Shown piece after piece: positions 1 to 7,813 of a stretch of DNA of 64,000 bases. Origin of the DNA: Nonomuraea sp. NEAU-A123 (GTDB lineage: Bacteria > Actinomycetota > Actinomycetes > Streptosporangiales > Streptosporangiaceae); contig NZ_JAHFZZ010000030.1 in assembly GCF_018603905.1 (NCBI RefSeq), positions 62,001 through 126,000 on the forward strand, read 5' to 3'. Below the pieces are notes generated by a model, which was not told the DNA's origin, ran no database searches, and saw only the letters and a program-made list of their open reading frames with translations. How positions within the stretch are numbered: the stretch's first letter is position 1; the number at the start of each line of letters is the position of its first letter. Made by a program: the position numbers and the translations under genes.

Positions 1-583
1 GCGGCGCACCTGGCAGCTCGCCGCCCAGGCCAAGGCGCAGCTGGGCGGCACGGCGGGCGCCGACAACGAACGCGTGCTGCGCTTCCTGGCCAAGGTGACC
101 GTGAACCCGGCCATCGCGCACGGCCTGGCCCACGACGTGGGCAGCATCGCGCCCGGCAAGCTGGCCGACCTGGTGCTCTGGCATCCGGCCTGGTTCGGGG
201 CCAAGCCGGAGCTGGTCCTCAAGTCCGGCTTCGTCGCGTGGGGGGTGAGCGGGGCGGGCACCGGCTCGACCCGGCTGGCCCAGCCGCGCCGCTACCGGCC
301 CTTCTTCGGCGGCACCGGCGGCGCGCCCCGGTCACTGGCCACCGTCTTCGTCGCGGCCGAGGCACTGAACGACACCCGGGCCAGGCAGTCCCTGGTGTCC
401 GGCGTCGGCTACGCGGCGGTGTCCGGCGCGCGCGGACTCACCCGCGCGCACATGGTCCGCAACTCCGCGGTGCCACACGTCCACGTCCCCCGGGACGGCT
501 CCGCCGTACTGGTCGACGGCCACCCGGTCGGCCTGGCCCCGGCCCAGTCACTCCCCCTCACCCGCCTCCACCACCTGGCCTGA
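1..583 (+). CDS. ureC: urease subunit alpha, C-terminal part (left-truncated)
   Basis: This is the C-terminal piece of the catalytic subunit of urease, the cytoplasmic nickel enzyme that hydrolyses urea to ammonia and carbamate. The frame is open at the window edge (first full codon at base 2) and ends with TGA 581-583, leaving about 193 residues. Landmarks are the helix VTVNPAIAHG, the amidohydrolase element GSIAPGKLADLVLW and YRPFFG. The metal-binding His, Lys and Asp residues lie further upstream, outside the window. The end is unusual: most alpha subunits finish near LPMAQRYFLF, whereas this one finishes SLPLTRLHHLA. That suggests a divergent urease, such as the second copies seen in some actinobacteria (inference). 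It converges on the methyltransferase at 596. Confidence 0.88.
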   Translation, partial: RRTWQLAAQAKAQLGGTAGADNERVLRFLAKVTVNPAIAHGLAHDVGSIAPGKLADLVLWHPAWFGAKPELVLKSGFVAWGVSGAGTGSTRLAQPRRYRPFFGGTGGAPRSLATVFVAAEALNDTRARQSLVSGVGYAAVSGARGLTRAHMVRNSAVPHVHVPRDGSAVLVDGHPVGLAPAQSLPLTRLHHLA

Positions 584-600
584 CCCGGCCGGGCATCAGG
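579..600. terminator. hairpin between converging ureC and methyltransferase
   Basis: CCTGA-CCCGG-CCGGG-ca-TCAGG can fold into a 10-bp stem that contains the stop codons of both converging genes. There is no T run, so it is a bidirectional terminator candidate only. Confidence 0.35.
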
Positions 601-1363
601 TGCGGACCGCGCAGAGGAGGCGGTTGTTGCCGCGCTGCCACAGGGTGCCGACCTCGGCGAAGCCCGCCTGGCGCAGGGCCTCGACGTGCTGGGACAGCAG
701 GCCGGACTCGGTGCCGCTGTGGGCCGCGCCCGCGGTGGTGCGAGCGGTACGGGCGTCGTTGAGCTCGGTGAAGGCGGGCTCGGTGGCGATCGCGTCCCAC
801 CACTGCCGCCAGTCCTCCGGGCGGTCGCCCGCGAACACCCGGTCGGTGTGGCGGTCGTGGATGGCGCGTTCGAGACGGGCGATGGCCGGGGTGGCGTCGT
901 CGTCGGAGTCGAAGTGGTCGCCGTTGAGCAGCAGCCCGCCCGGCCGCAGCACGGTGACCAGGTCGGCGTACAACTTCCGGAGATCCGGTACGGCCAGCCA
1001 GTGCAGCGCGGTGGTGCTCACCGCGACATCGGCCGGGCGGTCCAGGCGCAGGGACTCCGTCCAGCCCGGCGTCCGCAGGTCCACGTCGACGAAGCCGAGC
1101 TGCGGGTACGCCGCCCGGCCGAGACCGAGCAGCAGCGGGTCGGCATCGACTGGGATCACCGTGGCCTTGGGCAGCCGCTCCAGGAGGCGGGCGGACAGCG
1201 AACCCGGCCCGCAGCCGAGGTCGATGACCAGCGGGTCGGGGCGGCCCAGCGCCTCGACGGCGTCGATCAGCGCGGTGAAGCGCTCCTCACGGTCGGGCAG
1301 GTAGCCCTCCTGCTGCCGGTCCCAGCGCGTGATCCAGTCGAGTGCGATCTCGTGAGTGAGCAC
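596..1363 (-). CDS. class I SAM-dependent methyltransferase
   Basis: A 255-residue soluble methyltransferase of the trans-aconitate/UbiE-like group. SAM-binding motif I is VIDLGCGPG at residues 46-54, followed by the acidic ribose contact in VIPVDAD near residue 72. The region STTALHWLAVPD around residue 115 resembles trans-aconitate methyltransferases (LHWLxD), and LRPGGLLLNG is the post-motif strand. The substrate cannot be told from sequence. The gene starts at ATG 1363 and is divergent from the CGNR zinc-finger gene at 1434, with only 70 bp between them, so the two probably share a control region that contains a perfect inverted repeat. Confidence 0.85.
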   Translation of the reverse strand: MLTHEIALDWITRWDRQQEGYLPDREERFTALIDAVEALGRPDPLVIDLGCGPGSLSARLLERLPKATVIPVDADPLLLGLGRAAYPQLGFVDVDLRTPGWTESLRLDRPADVAVSTTALHWLAVPDLRKLYADLVTVLRPGGLLLNGDHFDSDDDATPAIARLERAIHDRHTDRVFAGDRPEDWRQWWDAIATEPAFTELNDARTARTTAGAAHSGTESGLLSQHVEALRQAGFAEVGTLWQRGNNRLLCAVRT

Positions 1364-1389
1364 GTCGTCTCCTTGTGACCATCGTTTAA

Positions 1390-1414
1390 GCTTTAGACAG
1401 TCACACGCTAAAGC
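1390..1414. promoter_or_regulatory. inverted repeat in divergent promoter (putative operator)
   Basis: GCTTTAG-N11-CTAAAGC is a perfect 7-bp inverted repeat in the 70-bp gap between the divergent methyltransferase and CGNR genes. Its position and the DNA-binding nature of CGNR proteins suggest an autoregulatory operator, which is inference. Confidence 0.4.
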
Positions 1415-1433
1415 ATAGGATGTAACTGGTCAA

Positions 1434-2003
1434 GTGAACTTCAACAGTCACACGGACGCGGTCGTGAGAGTCGCCGTGTCGGTGGTCAACGCGCTGACCC
1501 CGGGCGAGAGCCGGGGGCGCCCCTGGCCGGCACCACGCGATCTGGCCGCCACCGCCACCGAGGTGCTCCGCGCCATGTACCCCACTCATCCCGAGGTGAC
1601 CGAGGCGGAGGCGGGCGAGTACGCCGAGATCGCGGCGCGCCTGCGCGCGGTCTTCCAGGCCGTCGCGGATGACGACATCGACACGGCGGCGACTCAGATC
1701 AACAGCCTGCTCGACGAGTCGCGCGCCCGGCCGATGCTCCAGCGGCACGACGGCGAGCCATGGCACCTCCACTTCCACGGCACGGGCGGCACCCTGGCCG
1801 GTGACTGGGCGGCGAGCTGCGCCACCGGGCTCGCGATCGTGCTCGGCGGCGAGTTCTCCGACCGGCTCGGCGTGTGCACGGCGCCGCACTGCGACCGGGT
1901 CTACGTGGACGTGTCACGCAACGGCACGCGCCGCTTCTGCTCCACCGCCTGCCAGAACCGGGTCAAGACCGCGGCCTTCCGGGCCCGCGGAAAGGTCACG
2001 TGA
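1434..2003 (+). CDS. CGNR zinc finger (ABATE) domain protein, putative regulator
   Basis: A 189-residue protein of the ABATE/CGNR family: an N-terminal alpha-helical ABATE domain (about residues 5-135), then a C-terminal zinc finger with two cysteine pairs (CTAPHCDRVYVD ... RRFCSTACQNRVKTAAFR). The family consensus contains CGNR; here the equivalent position reads STACQNRVK. Family members are thought to be stress-responsive transcription regulators, but few have been studied. The start is GTG 1434, directly after the intergenic palindrome. It is divergent from a methyltransferase that may be its target. Confidence 0.82.
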   Translation: MNFNSHTDAVVRVAVSVVNALTPGESRGRPWPAPRDLAATATEVLRAMYPTHPEVTEAEAGEYAEIAARLRAVFQAVADDDIDTAATQINSLLDESRARPMLQRHDGEPWHLHFHGTGGTLAGDWAASCATGLAIVLGGEFSDRLGVCTAPHCDRVYVDVSRNGTRRFCSTACQNRVKTAAFRARGKVT

Positions 2004-2012
2004 GCGGGCAGA

Positions 2013-2957
2013 TCACGTGAGCAGCCGCACCGGGGCGCCCGCGAGGAACGCCTCGATGTCGGCCACGGCCTCGCGGAAGTAGGTGCGATAGTTGCCCTGC
2101 GTGACGTAGCCGAGGTGCGGCGTGGCCAGGACGTTCGGCAGCGTGCGCAGCGGATGGTCGTCCGGAAGCGGCTCCTGATCGAAGACGTCCAGCCCGGCGC
2201 CGGCGATGCGGCCCTCGGACAGCGCCTCGATCAGGGCGGCCTGGTCCACGATGGCCGCCCGCGAGGTGTTGACCAGATAAGCCGTGCGACGCATCAGCGC
2301 CAGCTCAGGAGCGCCGAGCAGCCCGCGGGTCCGGTCGCTCAGGACGAGGTGGATCGACACGATGTCCGACTCGGCCAGGAGCGCCTCCTTCGTGGCCGCG
2401 TACCGTACGCCCAGCTCACCCGCCCGATCGGCGGTCAGATTGCGGCTCCAGGCGACGACGTCCATGCCGAAGGCGCGGCCGATGGCGGCCATCTGGGAAC
2501 CGATCTTGCCGAGGCCGAGCAGGCCGAGGGTGCTGCCGCGCAGGTCCAGGCCGATCGTGTGCTGCCAGGGGCCGCCGGCCCGCAGGGCGGTGGCCTCGGG
2601 GACCAGGTGGCGGGCCAGGCCGAGGATCAGCGCCCAGGTCAGCTCGGTTGGGGGCACCGAACTGCCGCCCGTGCCGCAGACCGTGACGCCGTGGGCGCGG
2701 GCGGCGTCTAGGTCGATGGAGGCGTTGCGCATGCCCGACGTGATGAGCAGGCGGAGGTTCGGGAGCCGGGCGAAGAGCTCGGCGGGGAACGGGGTGCGTT
2801 CCCGCATGATCACCACGATCTCGTGCTCGTGGATGGCCCGGACGAGGTCGTCCTGGGTGGCGAAGTGCTCGCGAAAGCTCGTCGCCCGGACCGGCGCCCA
2901 GTCGGCCAGGCCCAGTGCGATATCCTGGTAATCATCCAATACAGCACAGCGCAGCAT
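2013..2957 (-). CDS. D-2-hydroxyacid dehydrogenase family protein
   Basis: A 314-residue NAD-dependent oxidoreductase of the D-isomer-specific 2-hydroxyacid dehydrogenase family. The Rossmann motif GLLGLGKIGSQ is at about 146-155. The catalytic Arg lies in VNTSRAAIVD, the Glu in FDQEPLP and the His in ATPHLGYVT, so the full triad is present. The frame is open for another 32 codons upstream, but MLRCAVLDDYQD is the normal N-terminus of this family, so ATG 2957 was chosen. The substrate (glycerate, phosphoglycerate or another 2-keto acid) cannot be assigned. It runs tail-to-tail with the CGNR gene, only 9 bp away. Confidence 0.88.
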   Translation of the reverse strand: MLRCAVLDDYQDIALGLADWAPVRATSFREHFATQDDLVRAIHEHEIVVIMRERTPFPAELFARLPNLRLLITSGMRNASIDLDAARAHGVTVCGTGGSSVPPTELTWALILGLARHLVPEATALRAGGPWQHTIGLDLRGSTLGLLGLGKIGSQMAAIGRAFGMDVVAWSRNLTADRAGELGVRYAATKEALLAESDIVSIHLVLSDRTRGLLGAPELALMRRTAYLVNTSRAAIVDQAALIEALSEGRIAGAGLDVFDQEPLPDDHPLRTLPNVLATPHLGYVTQGNYRTYFREAVADIEAFLAGAPVRLLT

Positions 2958-3100
2958 AAATGCGGATATTACCGGCGCTGTCCCCGGCAGGCACAGGTCG
3001 CTTGCCGTGATGCCACTTCGCCCTAACTTCGCCGTCCTGGCATATCGCCACATACGTGCGGAAGGGTGTCCTGAAGTCTGATGGGAGAGGAAATCATCCC

Positions 3101-3586
3101 ATGCGCAGACCGTTGGCAGCCGCCACCCTCACAGCAGCGGCCCTCATCACCATCTTCGTCGCCCTTCCCGGCGCGGCGAACGCGAGCCCGGCCGGCGCCG
3201 CCGACCGTGCGCACCGCGTCTTCATGAACGGTAGGCAGGAGGTGCCCGGCCCCGGTGACCACAACGGGATCGGGGTCTTCACCTACCAGGTGAAGGGCTG
3301 GGAGCTCTGCTACACCATCTCCGACCGCCACATCAAGCCGGCCACGGCCGCCCACATCCACAAGGGCAAGAAGGGCGTGGCGGGCCCGATCGTCGTCACG
3401 CTGAAGACCCCGACCAAGGGCTTCGCGAAAGGCTGCATCAAGGCGGTCAAGCAGGAGAACAAGAAGAACGCCGCGCTCGTCCTGACGCGGAGCGAGCTGC
3501 ACGGCATCGTCAACTCACCGCAGCGGTATTACGCCAACGTGCACAACAAGAAGTTCCCCATGGGCGCCATCCGCGGCCAGCTGTGA
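3101..3586 (+). CDS. secreted CHRD domain protein
   Basis: A 161-residue exported protein. Residues 1-29 form a Sec signal peptide (MRRPLAAATLT..., hydrophobic core, cleavage near ANA-SPA). The rest is a CHRD domain (VFMNGRQEVPGPGDHNGIGVF, AAHIHKGKKGVAGPIVVTL, YYANVHNKKFPMGAIRGQL), a beta fold named after chordin whose bacterial role is not known. The start ATG 3101 follows GGGAGAGG by about 12 nt; an earlier in-frame ATG at 3056 lacks a ribosome site and would hide the signal peptide. A perfect hairpin follows the stop. Confidence 0.85.
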   Translation: MRRPLAAATLTAAALITIFVALPGAANASPAGAADRAHRVFMNGRQEVPGPGDHNGIGVFTYQVKGWELCYTISDRHIKPATAAHIHKGKKGVAGPIVVTLKTPTKGFAKGCIKAVKQENKKNAALVLTRSELHGIVNSPQRYYANVHNKKFPMGAIRGQL

Positions 3587-3593
3587 CCCCCTG

Positions 3594-3627
3594 CTCCAGC
3601 TCCCCGGTGCGATGCGGGGAGCTGGAG
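3594..3627 (+). terminator. strong hairpin after the CHRD gene
   Basis: CTCCAGCTCCCC, a 10-nt loop, then GGGGAGCTGGAG form a perfect 12-bp stem 8 nt after the stop. There is no T tract. It also lies just past the 3' end of the small minus-strand gene, so it may act in both directions. Confidence 0.6.
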
Positions 3628-3632
3628 CCCGT

Positions 3633-3740
3633 TCAGCCGGTGGACAGGCTTTCCGCTTCCTCGTGCAGTGCCACGATGAGGATCAGCTCCAGGTGGAGCT
3701 CCGCCAGATCGGGCGCCGCGAGGCTGTCGAGGACATGCAT
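3633..3740 (-). CDS. small ORF, 35 aa, acidic amphipathic peptide
   Basis: A small open frame: ATG at 3740, TGA at 3633-3635, giving 35 residues (MHVLDSLAAPDLAELHLELI... ending EAESLSTG). A near-ideal ribosome site GAGGGAGG lies 6 nt before the ATG. The peptide is acidic and Leu/Glu/His-rich and would form an amphipathic helix (LAELHLELILIVALHEEAE). It lies 52 bp downstream of, and in line with, the zinc-finger gene 3793-4152, so it may be the last gene of that operon. I do not recognise it. The good ribosome site and codon pattern are the support. Confidence 0.5.
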   Translation of the reverse strand: MHVLDSLAAPDLAELHLELILIVALHEEAESLSTG

Positions 3741-3792
3741 GATGGGCCTCCCTCTAGCAAGGACGTCCCATCAGTCACAGGGGTTTACCAGA

Positions 3793-4152
3793 TCATTCGC
3801 GGAAGCGTTCCCAGGCGGACTGCCGCGTCATGCTGAGCGAGGCGCCGATGCGCTCCCAGCTGACGTTCTTGGTGCGCAGGTGCCGCACCCAGTCGTGGAG
3901 ATTGTCGTCGATCTGCGTCTGCACAGTGACGATCTTGGGGAGGTGGTCGAGGATCTGCTCCTCGCTCATGGTCTCCCACACGGGCAGGCGCGGCTCGGTG
4001 GAGGAGGCGAGCTGCTCCTGCTTGAGGATCTCGGCGCACAGCCCCACGCACTCGTCGCAGATGTGCACGCCGGGTCCGGCGATGAGCTTGGTCACGTCGG
4101 CGCCGCTCTTGTGGCAGAACGAGCAGCGCACCTTTTCCTTCCAGTCAGGCAT
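3793..4152 (-). CDS. ClpX C4-type zinc finger protein with C-terminal helix-turn-helix
   Basis: A 119-residue protein with an N-terminal ClpX-like zinc finger: CSFCHKSGADVTKLIAGPG then HICDECVGLC, with metal ligands Cys10, Cys13, Cys32 and Cys35. It lacks the AAA+ domain of ClpX. The C-terminal 35 residues (VSWERIGASLSMTRQSAWERF) look like a helix-turn-helix, so a DNA-binding or adaptor role is plausible. ATG 4152 is used because the finger starts 10 residues later; the longer upstream frame has no family match. It follows the coiled-coil gene 4170-4529 by 17 bp on the same strand, suggesting co-transcription. Confidence 0.75.
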   Translation of the reverse strand: MPDWKEKVRCSFCHKSGADVTKLIAGPGVHICDECVGLCAEILKQEQLASSTEPRLPVWETMSEEQILDHLPKIVTVQTQIDDNLHDWVRHLRTKNVSWERIGASLSMTRQSAWERFRE

Positions 4153-4169
4153 GGCCTGACGGTAGCTCG

Positions 4170-4529
4170 TCAGGTCACGCCTGACAAGCCCGTGAGTCGA
4201 TCTCTCTCCATCTGCGCCTGCATGATCTCCTGCCGCTCCTCGTTGATCCTGCGGCAGATCGTCACGTACGCGTTCAGCACCTTGCAGTAGGCCTGACGCG
4301 CCTCGTCGAGCTGGGCCGCGCGGATGACGATCCGCTCGGGGTCGCCCTGGATCTCGGCCTCGGTGAGCAGCGCCCGCGCCTCGTCCACGATCTCTTCCGC
4401 CCTGATCCGCGTACGGCGAAGCAGGGCGGAGCATTCGTAGAGCTCTCCCAGCCGCGCCGAGGAGACGATGAACTCCGCAGCGTGTACGGCCGAGCCGCTC
4501 ACCCTGGGCCCGCGAAGATCGGATCCCAC
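4170..4529 (-). CDS. small coiled-coil protein of unknown function
   Basis: A predicted 119-residue cytoplasmic protein, almost wholly helical with heptad-like charge patterns (RTRIRAEEIVDEARALLTEAE, ICRRINEERQEIMQAQMERD). I do not recognise a family. The start is chosen at GTG 4529 because GGGGAGG lies 8 nt upstream; the frame stays open for 63 more codons (to 4718) but that part is Pro/Arg-rich and unlikely to be coding. It is the first gene of a probable operon with the zinc-finger protein and the 35-residue ORF. Confidence 0.55.
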   Translation of the reverse strand: MGSDLRGPRVSGSAVHAAEFIVSSARLGELYECSALLRRTRIRAEEIVDEARALLTEAEIQGDPERIVIRAAQLDEARQAYCKVLNAYVTICRRINEERQEIMQAQMERDRLTGLSGVT

Positions 4530-4855
4530 TCTCGCCACCTCCCCGGTCAAGGTTGCCTCACTGTAGACGCGCCACCCCTTCCGGTGGATCACCTGGCGCG
4601 ACGTGGGGGTACCGCATCCTTCCCTTGGGGGAGGTTCTCTCCTCCCGAGTGGGAAAACAGCGTCCCTGAACCCCATTCGGTCTTGCCGGATTGCGGTAAT
4701 AGGCGGTCCCACCTGCACTTATGTGAAGAGTGCGATGAATCTTCGGTCTGCGGAAGAGCTGCGGATGAAGAGACGAGATCGGCCACGCGACCCCCGCCCG
4801 CCATCACATACTGAAACGACGTGACAGCGGATTGTGACGGCTGAGGGGCGCGCTT
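4530..4855. other. intergenic control region between divergent genes
   Basis: A 326-bp stretch with no supported gene. It must hold the promoters of the coiled-coil gene (minus) and the glycosyltransferase (plus). One structure stands out: GGGAGG-TTCTCT-CCTCCC at 4629-4646, flanked by a second stem TTCCC (4620-4624) with GGGAA (4651-4655). Several overlapping frames cross it, but none has a ribosome site or normal codon use. Confidence 0.45.
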
Positions 4856-6688
4856 GTGGCAATGGCGACATCGAACGGCGACGAGGACGCGGTGGACGTC
4901 AGCGTCATCATCCCTGCCCACAACTGCCGGCAATACCTCGACCGGTGCCTCACCGCGGCACTGGTCCAGCGGATCAGGAAAGAGATCATCGTCGTCGACG
5001 ACGGGTCGACCGACGGCAGCGACGAGCTGCTCGACCTCTACGCCACCTACCACAAGGGCAGCGTCAAGGTCGTCAGCATCGCCGGCTCCGGCGGCGCCGG
5101 GCGGCCGCGCAACGTCGGCATCGAGCACGCCACCGGCCGCTACGTCTTCTTCTGCGACGCCGACGACTACCTGGGCCCCGAGGCGCTCGAACGCATGGTC
5201 GCCATGGCCGACCGCAACGGCTCCGACATCGTGCTCGGCAAGGTCGTCGGGCACGGCAGACGCGCTCCGATGTCGATGTTCCACCGCGGCGCCGAGCGGG
5301 CCGAGCTCGGTGACAGCGCCGTCTACAACAGCCTGAGCTGCTTCAAGCTGTTCCGCAGGGAGATGCTGATCAGCCACGGCATCAAGTTCGGCGAGGGGAT
5401 GCTCGTCGGCGAGGACATCCACTTCACCGTGCACGCCTACTGCCACGCCAAGGTGATCTCCGTGGTGGCCGACTACGACTGTTACCACCTGGTCGCCAGG
5501 GCCGACGGCAGCAGCATCATGCAGCAGCCGGGCAGCCGCGACCCGCGCGGCTGGCTCACCATGATCCGCGGGCCGATCCAGCTCATGACCGAGCACGTCC
5601 CGCCGGGGCCGCTCCGCGACCACCTGCTCCGCCGGCACTTCAGGCTCGACGTGTTCGAGCAGCTCGGCGCGCCGTTCCTGGAGGCGGACGAGGTGCAGCG
5701 CAAGGAGATCGCGCAGGAGGTGGCCGCGCTCTGCGACAGGTGGATGACGCCCGGCGTCCACGTGCGGCTCAGCCGGACCGACAAGCAGCGGCTCACCGCG
5801 CTCGGAGACATCAACCGCCTGGTACGACTGGCCGAGATCGAGGGCGCCGCCGTACGCCGCCGGCTGACCGGCCTGCGCTGGGAGGCGAACCGGCTGGTCG
5901 TGACGGGGATCGCCGGGCTCGACGGCATGCCGGAGCACGACGGGGTCGCGGTGGTGCTGCGCGCCCGCAACGTGCGCGGGCAGGAGCTGATCGTGCCCGC
6001 CGAGCGCGACGGCGCCGCGTTCGCCGCCCGCATCGACGTGGCCGCGCTCGACTCGGGCATCTGGGACCTGCGGGTGGCCGTCGAGATGGAGGGCGTGGTC
6101 AGGTACGGCCGGCTCGGCGCCGACCGCGACGGCCGCGTCACCCGGCCGGCGCCCCGGCTCATCGGCGCCGTGGTGGCCCTGCCGTACTTCACCAGGGACA
6201 ACGGCAACCTCAGCATCGACGTCGGCGGCCACCTGATGACGGTGCCGGGCCGGGCCAGGATCCACCGGACACGGTGGACGCTCGGGCGGCGGCTGGTCAT
6301 CGACGGCGAGGTCACGGTCGTCGGGGCCGTCCCGGCGGCGTCGGCGATCAGCCGGCTCGTATGGCGCGAGCGGCAGACGGGCAACGAACGGGCCGAGCGG
6401 GTGGTCGCGCTGCCCGGCGGCGGGTTCGCGGCCCGGCCTGCGATGGGCAGGTTCGCGCCGGGCATCTGGGACGCCTATCTGGAGGTCGAGCTGGGCGGTC
6501 CGCCGGCGAGGTTCCGGATCGAGACCGACGCCCAGAGCGTCGCCGCGCCGCGCCGGCTGTGGGGCCGGTTGCGGGGCGGGGCCGTGGTCAGGAGCGTGCG
6601 CCCGTACGCGACCTCGGGCAAGGGCCGGCTGAGCACGGTGGTGCGCCGGATGACGACCCGTACGGCCTTCCGTAAAATCCTCGGCTAA
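4856..6688 (+). CDS. family 2 glycosyltransferase with long C-terminal region
   Basis: A 610-residue protein with an N-terminal GT-A (GT2) domain: DVSVIIPAHN at 14-23, the nucleotide-binding VVDDGSTDGS at 46-55 and the metal-binding DADD at 101-104. Around residue 185 GEDIHFTVHAY fits the catalytic ED motif of GT2 enzymes. Residues 330-590 hold two beta-rich domains resembling the C-terminal trimerisation region of wall teichoic acid glycosyltransferases (TarS/TarP type); that is inference. It would transfer a sugar to a cell-wall polymer or similar acceptor in the cytoplasm. GTG 4856 and ATG 4862 are both possible starts. It stands alone. Confidence 0.82.
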   Translation: MAMATSNGDEDAVDVSVIIPAHNCRQYLDRCLTAALVQRIRKEIIVVDDGSTDGSDELLDLYATYHKGSVKVVSIAGSGGAGRPRNVGIEHATGRYVFFCDADDYLGPEALERMVAMADRNGSDIVLGKVVGHGRRAPMSMFHRGAERAELGDSAVYNSLSCFKLFRREMLISHGIKFGEGMLVGEDIHFTVHAYCHAKVISVVADYDCYHLVARADGSSIMQQPGSRDPRGWLTMIRGPIQLMTEHVPPGPLRDHLLRRHFRLDVFEQLGAPFLEADEVQRKEIAQEVAALCDRWMTPGVHVRLSRTDKQRLTALGDINRLVRLAEIEGAAVRRRLTGLRWEANRLVVTGIAGLDGMPEHDGVAVVLRARNVRGQELIVPAERDGAAFAARIDVAALDSGIWDLRVAVEMEGVVRYGRLGADRDGRVTRPAPRLIGAVVALPYFTRDNGNLSIDVGGHLMTVPGRARIHRTRWTLGRRLVIDGEVTVVGAVPAASAISRLVWRERQTGNERAERVVALPGGGFAARPAMGRFAPGIWDAYLEVELGGPPARFRIETDAQSVAAPRRLWGRLRGGAVVRSVRPYATSGKGRLSTVVRRMTTRTAFRKILG

Positions 6689-6764
6689 TTGCCATCTATG
6701 TGCAGGTGCAAGTTGATGTCTTAAGCTAGGCACGTTGCTGCACCGCTTGATGAAGGGCTTTGTC

Positions 6765-7784
6765 GTGCACGTACCTGATGGCTTCTTCAACGCGGCCGTA
6801 TCCGTGTCCGCCGGGGCGGTCGCCGCCGCCGGCCTGGCGGTCTGCCTGCGCGGAGCCCGGCGCGAGCTCGACGACCGGACCGCGCCCATGGCCGGGCTGG
6901 TGGCCGCGTTCATCTTCGCCGTCCAGATGCTCAACTTCCCCGTCGCCGCGGGCACCAGTGGTCATCTGCTGGGCGGGGCGCTGGCCGCCATCCTTGTGGG
7001 GCCCTATACGGGCGTGCTCTGCATGGCGGTGGTCCTGCTGGTGCAGTGCGTGTTCTTCGCCGACGGCGGCCTCACGGCGCTGGGGATCAACATCACGATC
7101 ATGGGCATCGTCACCGTGGTGGTCGGCTGGGGGGTCTTCCGGCTGGTCGCGAGGCTCACCAAGAGCAGGGGCGGGGTGACGGCGGCCGCGTTCGTCGCCG
7201 CGTTGGTCTCCGTACCGTCTGCCGCGCTGGTGTTCTCGGCGCTGTTCTGGGTCGGCGGCACCGCGCCGATCGAGGTCTCCGCGGTGGCGATCGCCATGGG
7301 CGGCGTGCACGTGCTGATCGGCATCGGCGAGGCCGTCATCACGGCGCTGACCGTCGGCGCGGTGCTGGCCGTCCGGCCCGACCTCGTGTACGGCGCGCGC
7401 GGGCTGACCAGATCCCTCGTCCTGAGGGGTGCCGACGGAACGATCGCCGGAGAGCCGGTCACGGTGGCCGCCGAGGAGACGGCCCCCGCCCGCGCCTCGG
7501 TGAAGCCGTTCCTGCTCGTCGGCCTCGGCCTGACGCTGCTGCTGGCCGGGATCGTGTCCTTCTTCGCCTCCTCCAGCCCCGACGGGCTGGAGGCGGTCGC
7601 CGAGAACAAGGGCTTCCTCGGCCAGGCCACCGGCCACGTGTTCGGGAGGTGGGCGCTGGCCGACTACGGTGAGGTGGGCGGCATCCCCGTGGGGATCGCC
7701 GGGATCATCGGCGTCGGGCTCGTGCTGCTCATCGCCGGCGGCGTGGCCTACGCGGCCCGCAGCCGAGCAAAAGTCCGGGTCTGA
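6765..7784 (+). CDS. cbiM: CbiM-type S component of a nickel/cobalt ECF transporter, fused to a PDGLE domain
   Basis: A 339-residue substrate-binding membrane subunit of an energy-coupling factor importer for Ni2+ or Co2+. The N-terminus MHVPDGF is the hallmark: the free N-terminus and His2 bind the metal, which fixes the start at GTG 6765 (AAGGG 8 nt upstream) rather than the upstream ATG codons. There are seven or so membrane segments over residues 5-215. The C-terminal part from about 255 carries SSSPDGLEAVAENKGF, the CbiN/PDGLE domain, so CbiM and CbiN functions are fused and no separate cbiN gene is needed. It is first in a cbiM-cbiQ-cbiO operon. Nickel is a reasonable guess given the urease gene 6 kb away. 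Confidence 0.9.
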   Translation: MHVPDGFFNAAVSVSAGAVAAAGLAVCLRGARRELDDRTAPMAGLVAAFIFAVQMLNFPVAAGTSGHLLGGALAAILVGPYTGVLCMAVVLLVQCVFFADGGLTALGINITIMGIVTVVVGWGVFRLVARLTKSRGGVTAAAFVAALVSVPSAALVFSALFWVGGTAPIEVSAVAIAMGGVHVLIGIGEAVITALTVGAVLAVRPDLVYGARGLTRSLVLRGADGTIAGEPVTVAAEETAPARASVKPFLLVGLGLTLLLAGIVSFFASSSPDGLEAVAENKGFLGQATGHVFGRWALADYGEVGGIPVGIAGIIGVGLVLLIAGGVAYAARSRAKVRV

Positions 7785-7813
7785 GCGAATGAACGGGAGA
7801 CGGTGAGTAGCGG

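Noticed and set aside
6689..6764. Cobalamin riboswitch before cbiM
   Set aside because: The gap is only 76 bp and lacks the B12-box sequence; no long structured leader is visible.
4589..6955. Long minus-strand open frame (788 codons) opposite the glycosyltransferase gene
   Set aside because: Shadow of a GC-rich gene: composition is Arg/Ala/Pro/His-rich, no family motifs, no ribosome site, and the plus-strand gene has clear GT2 motifs.
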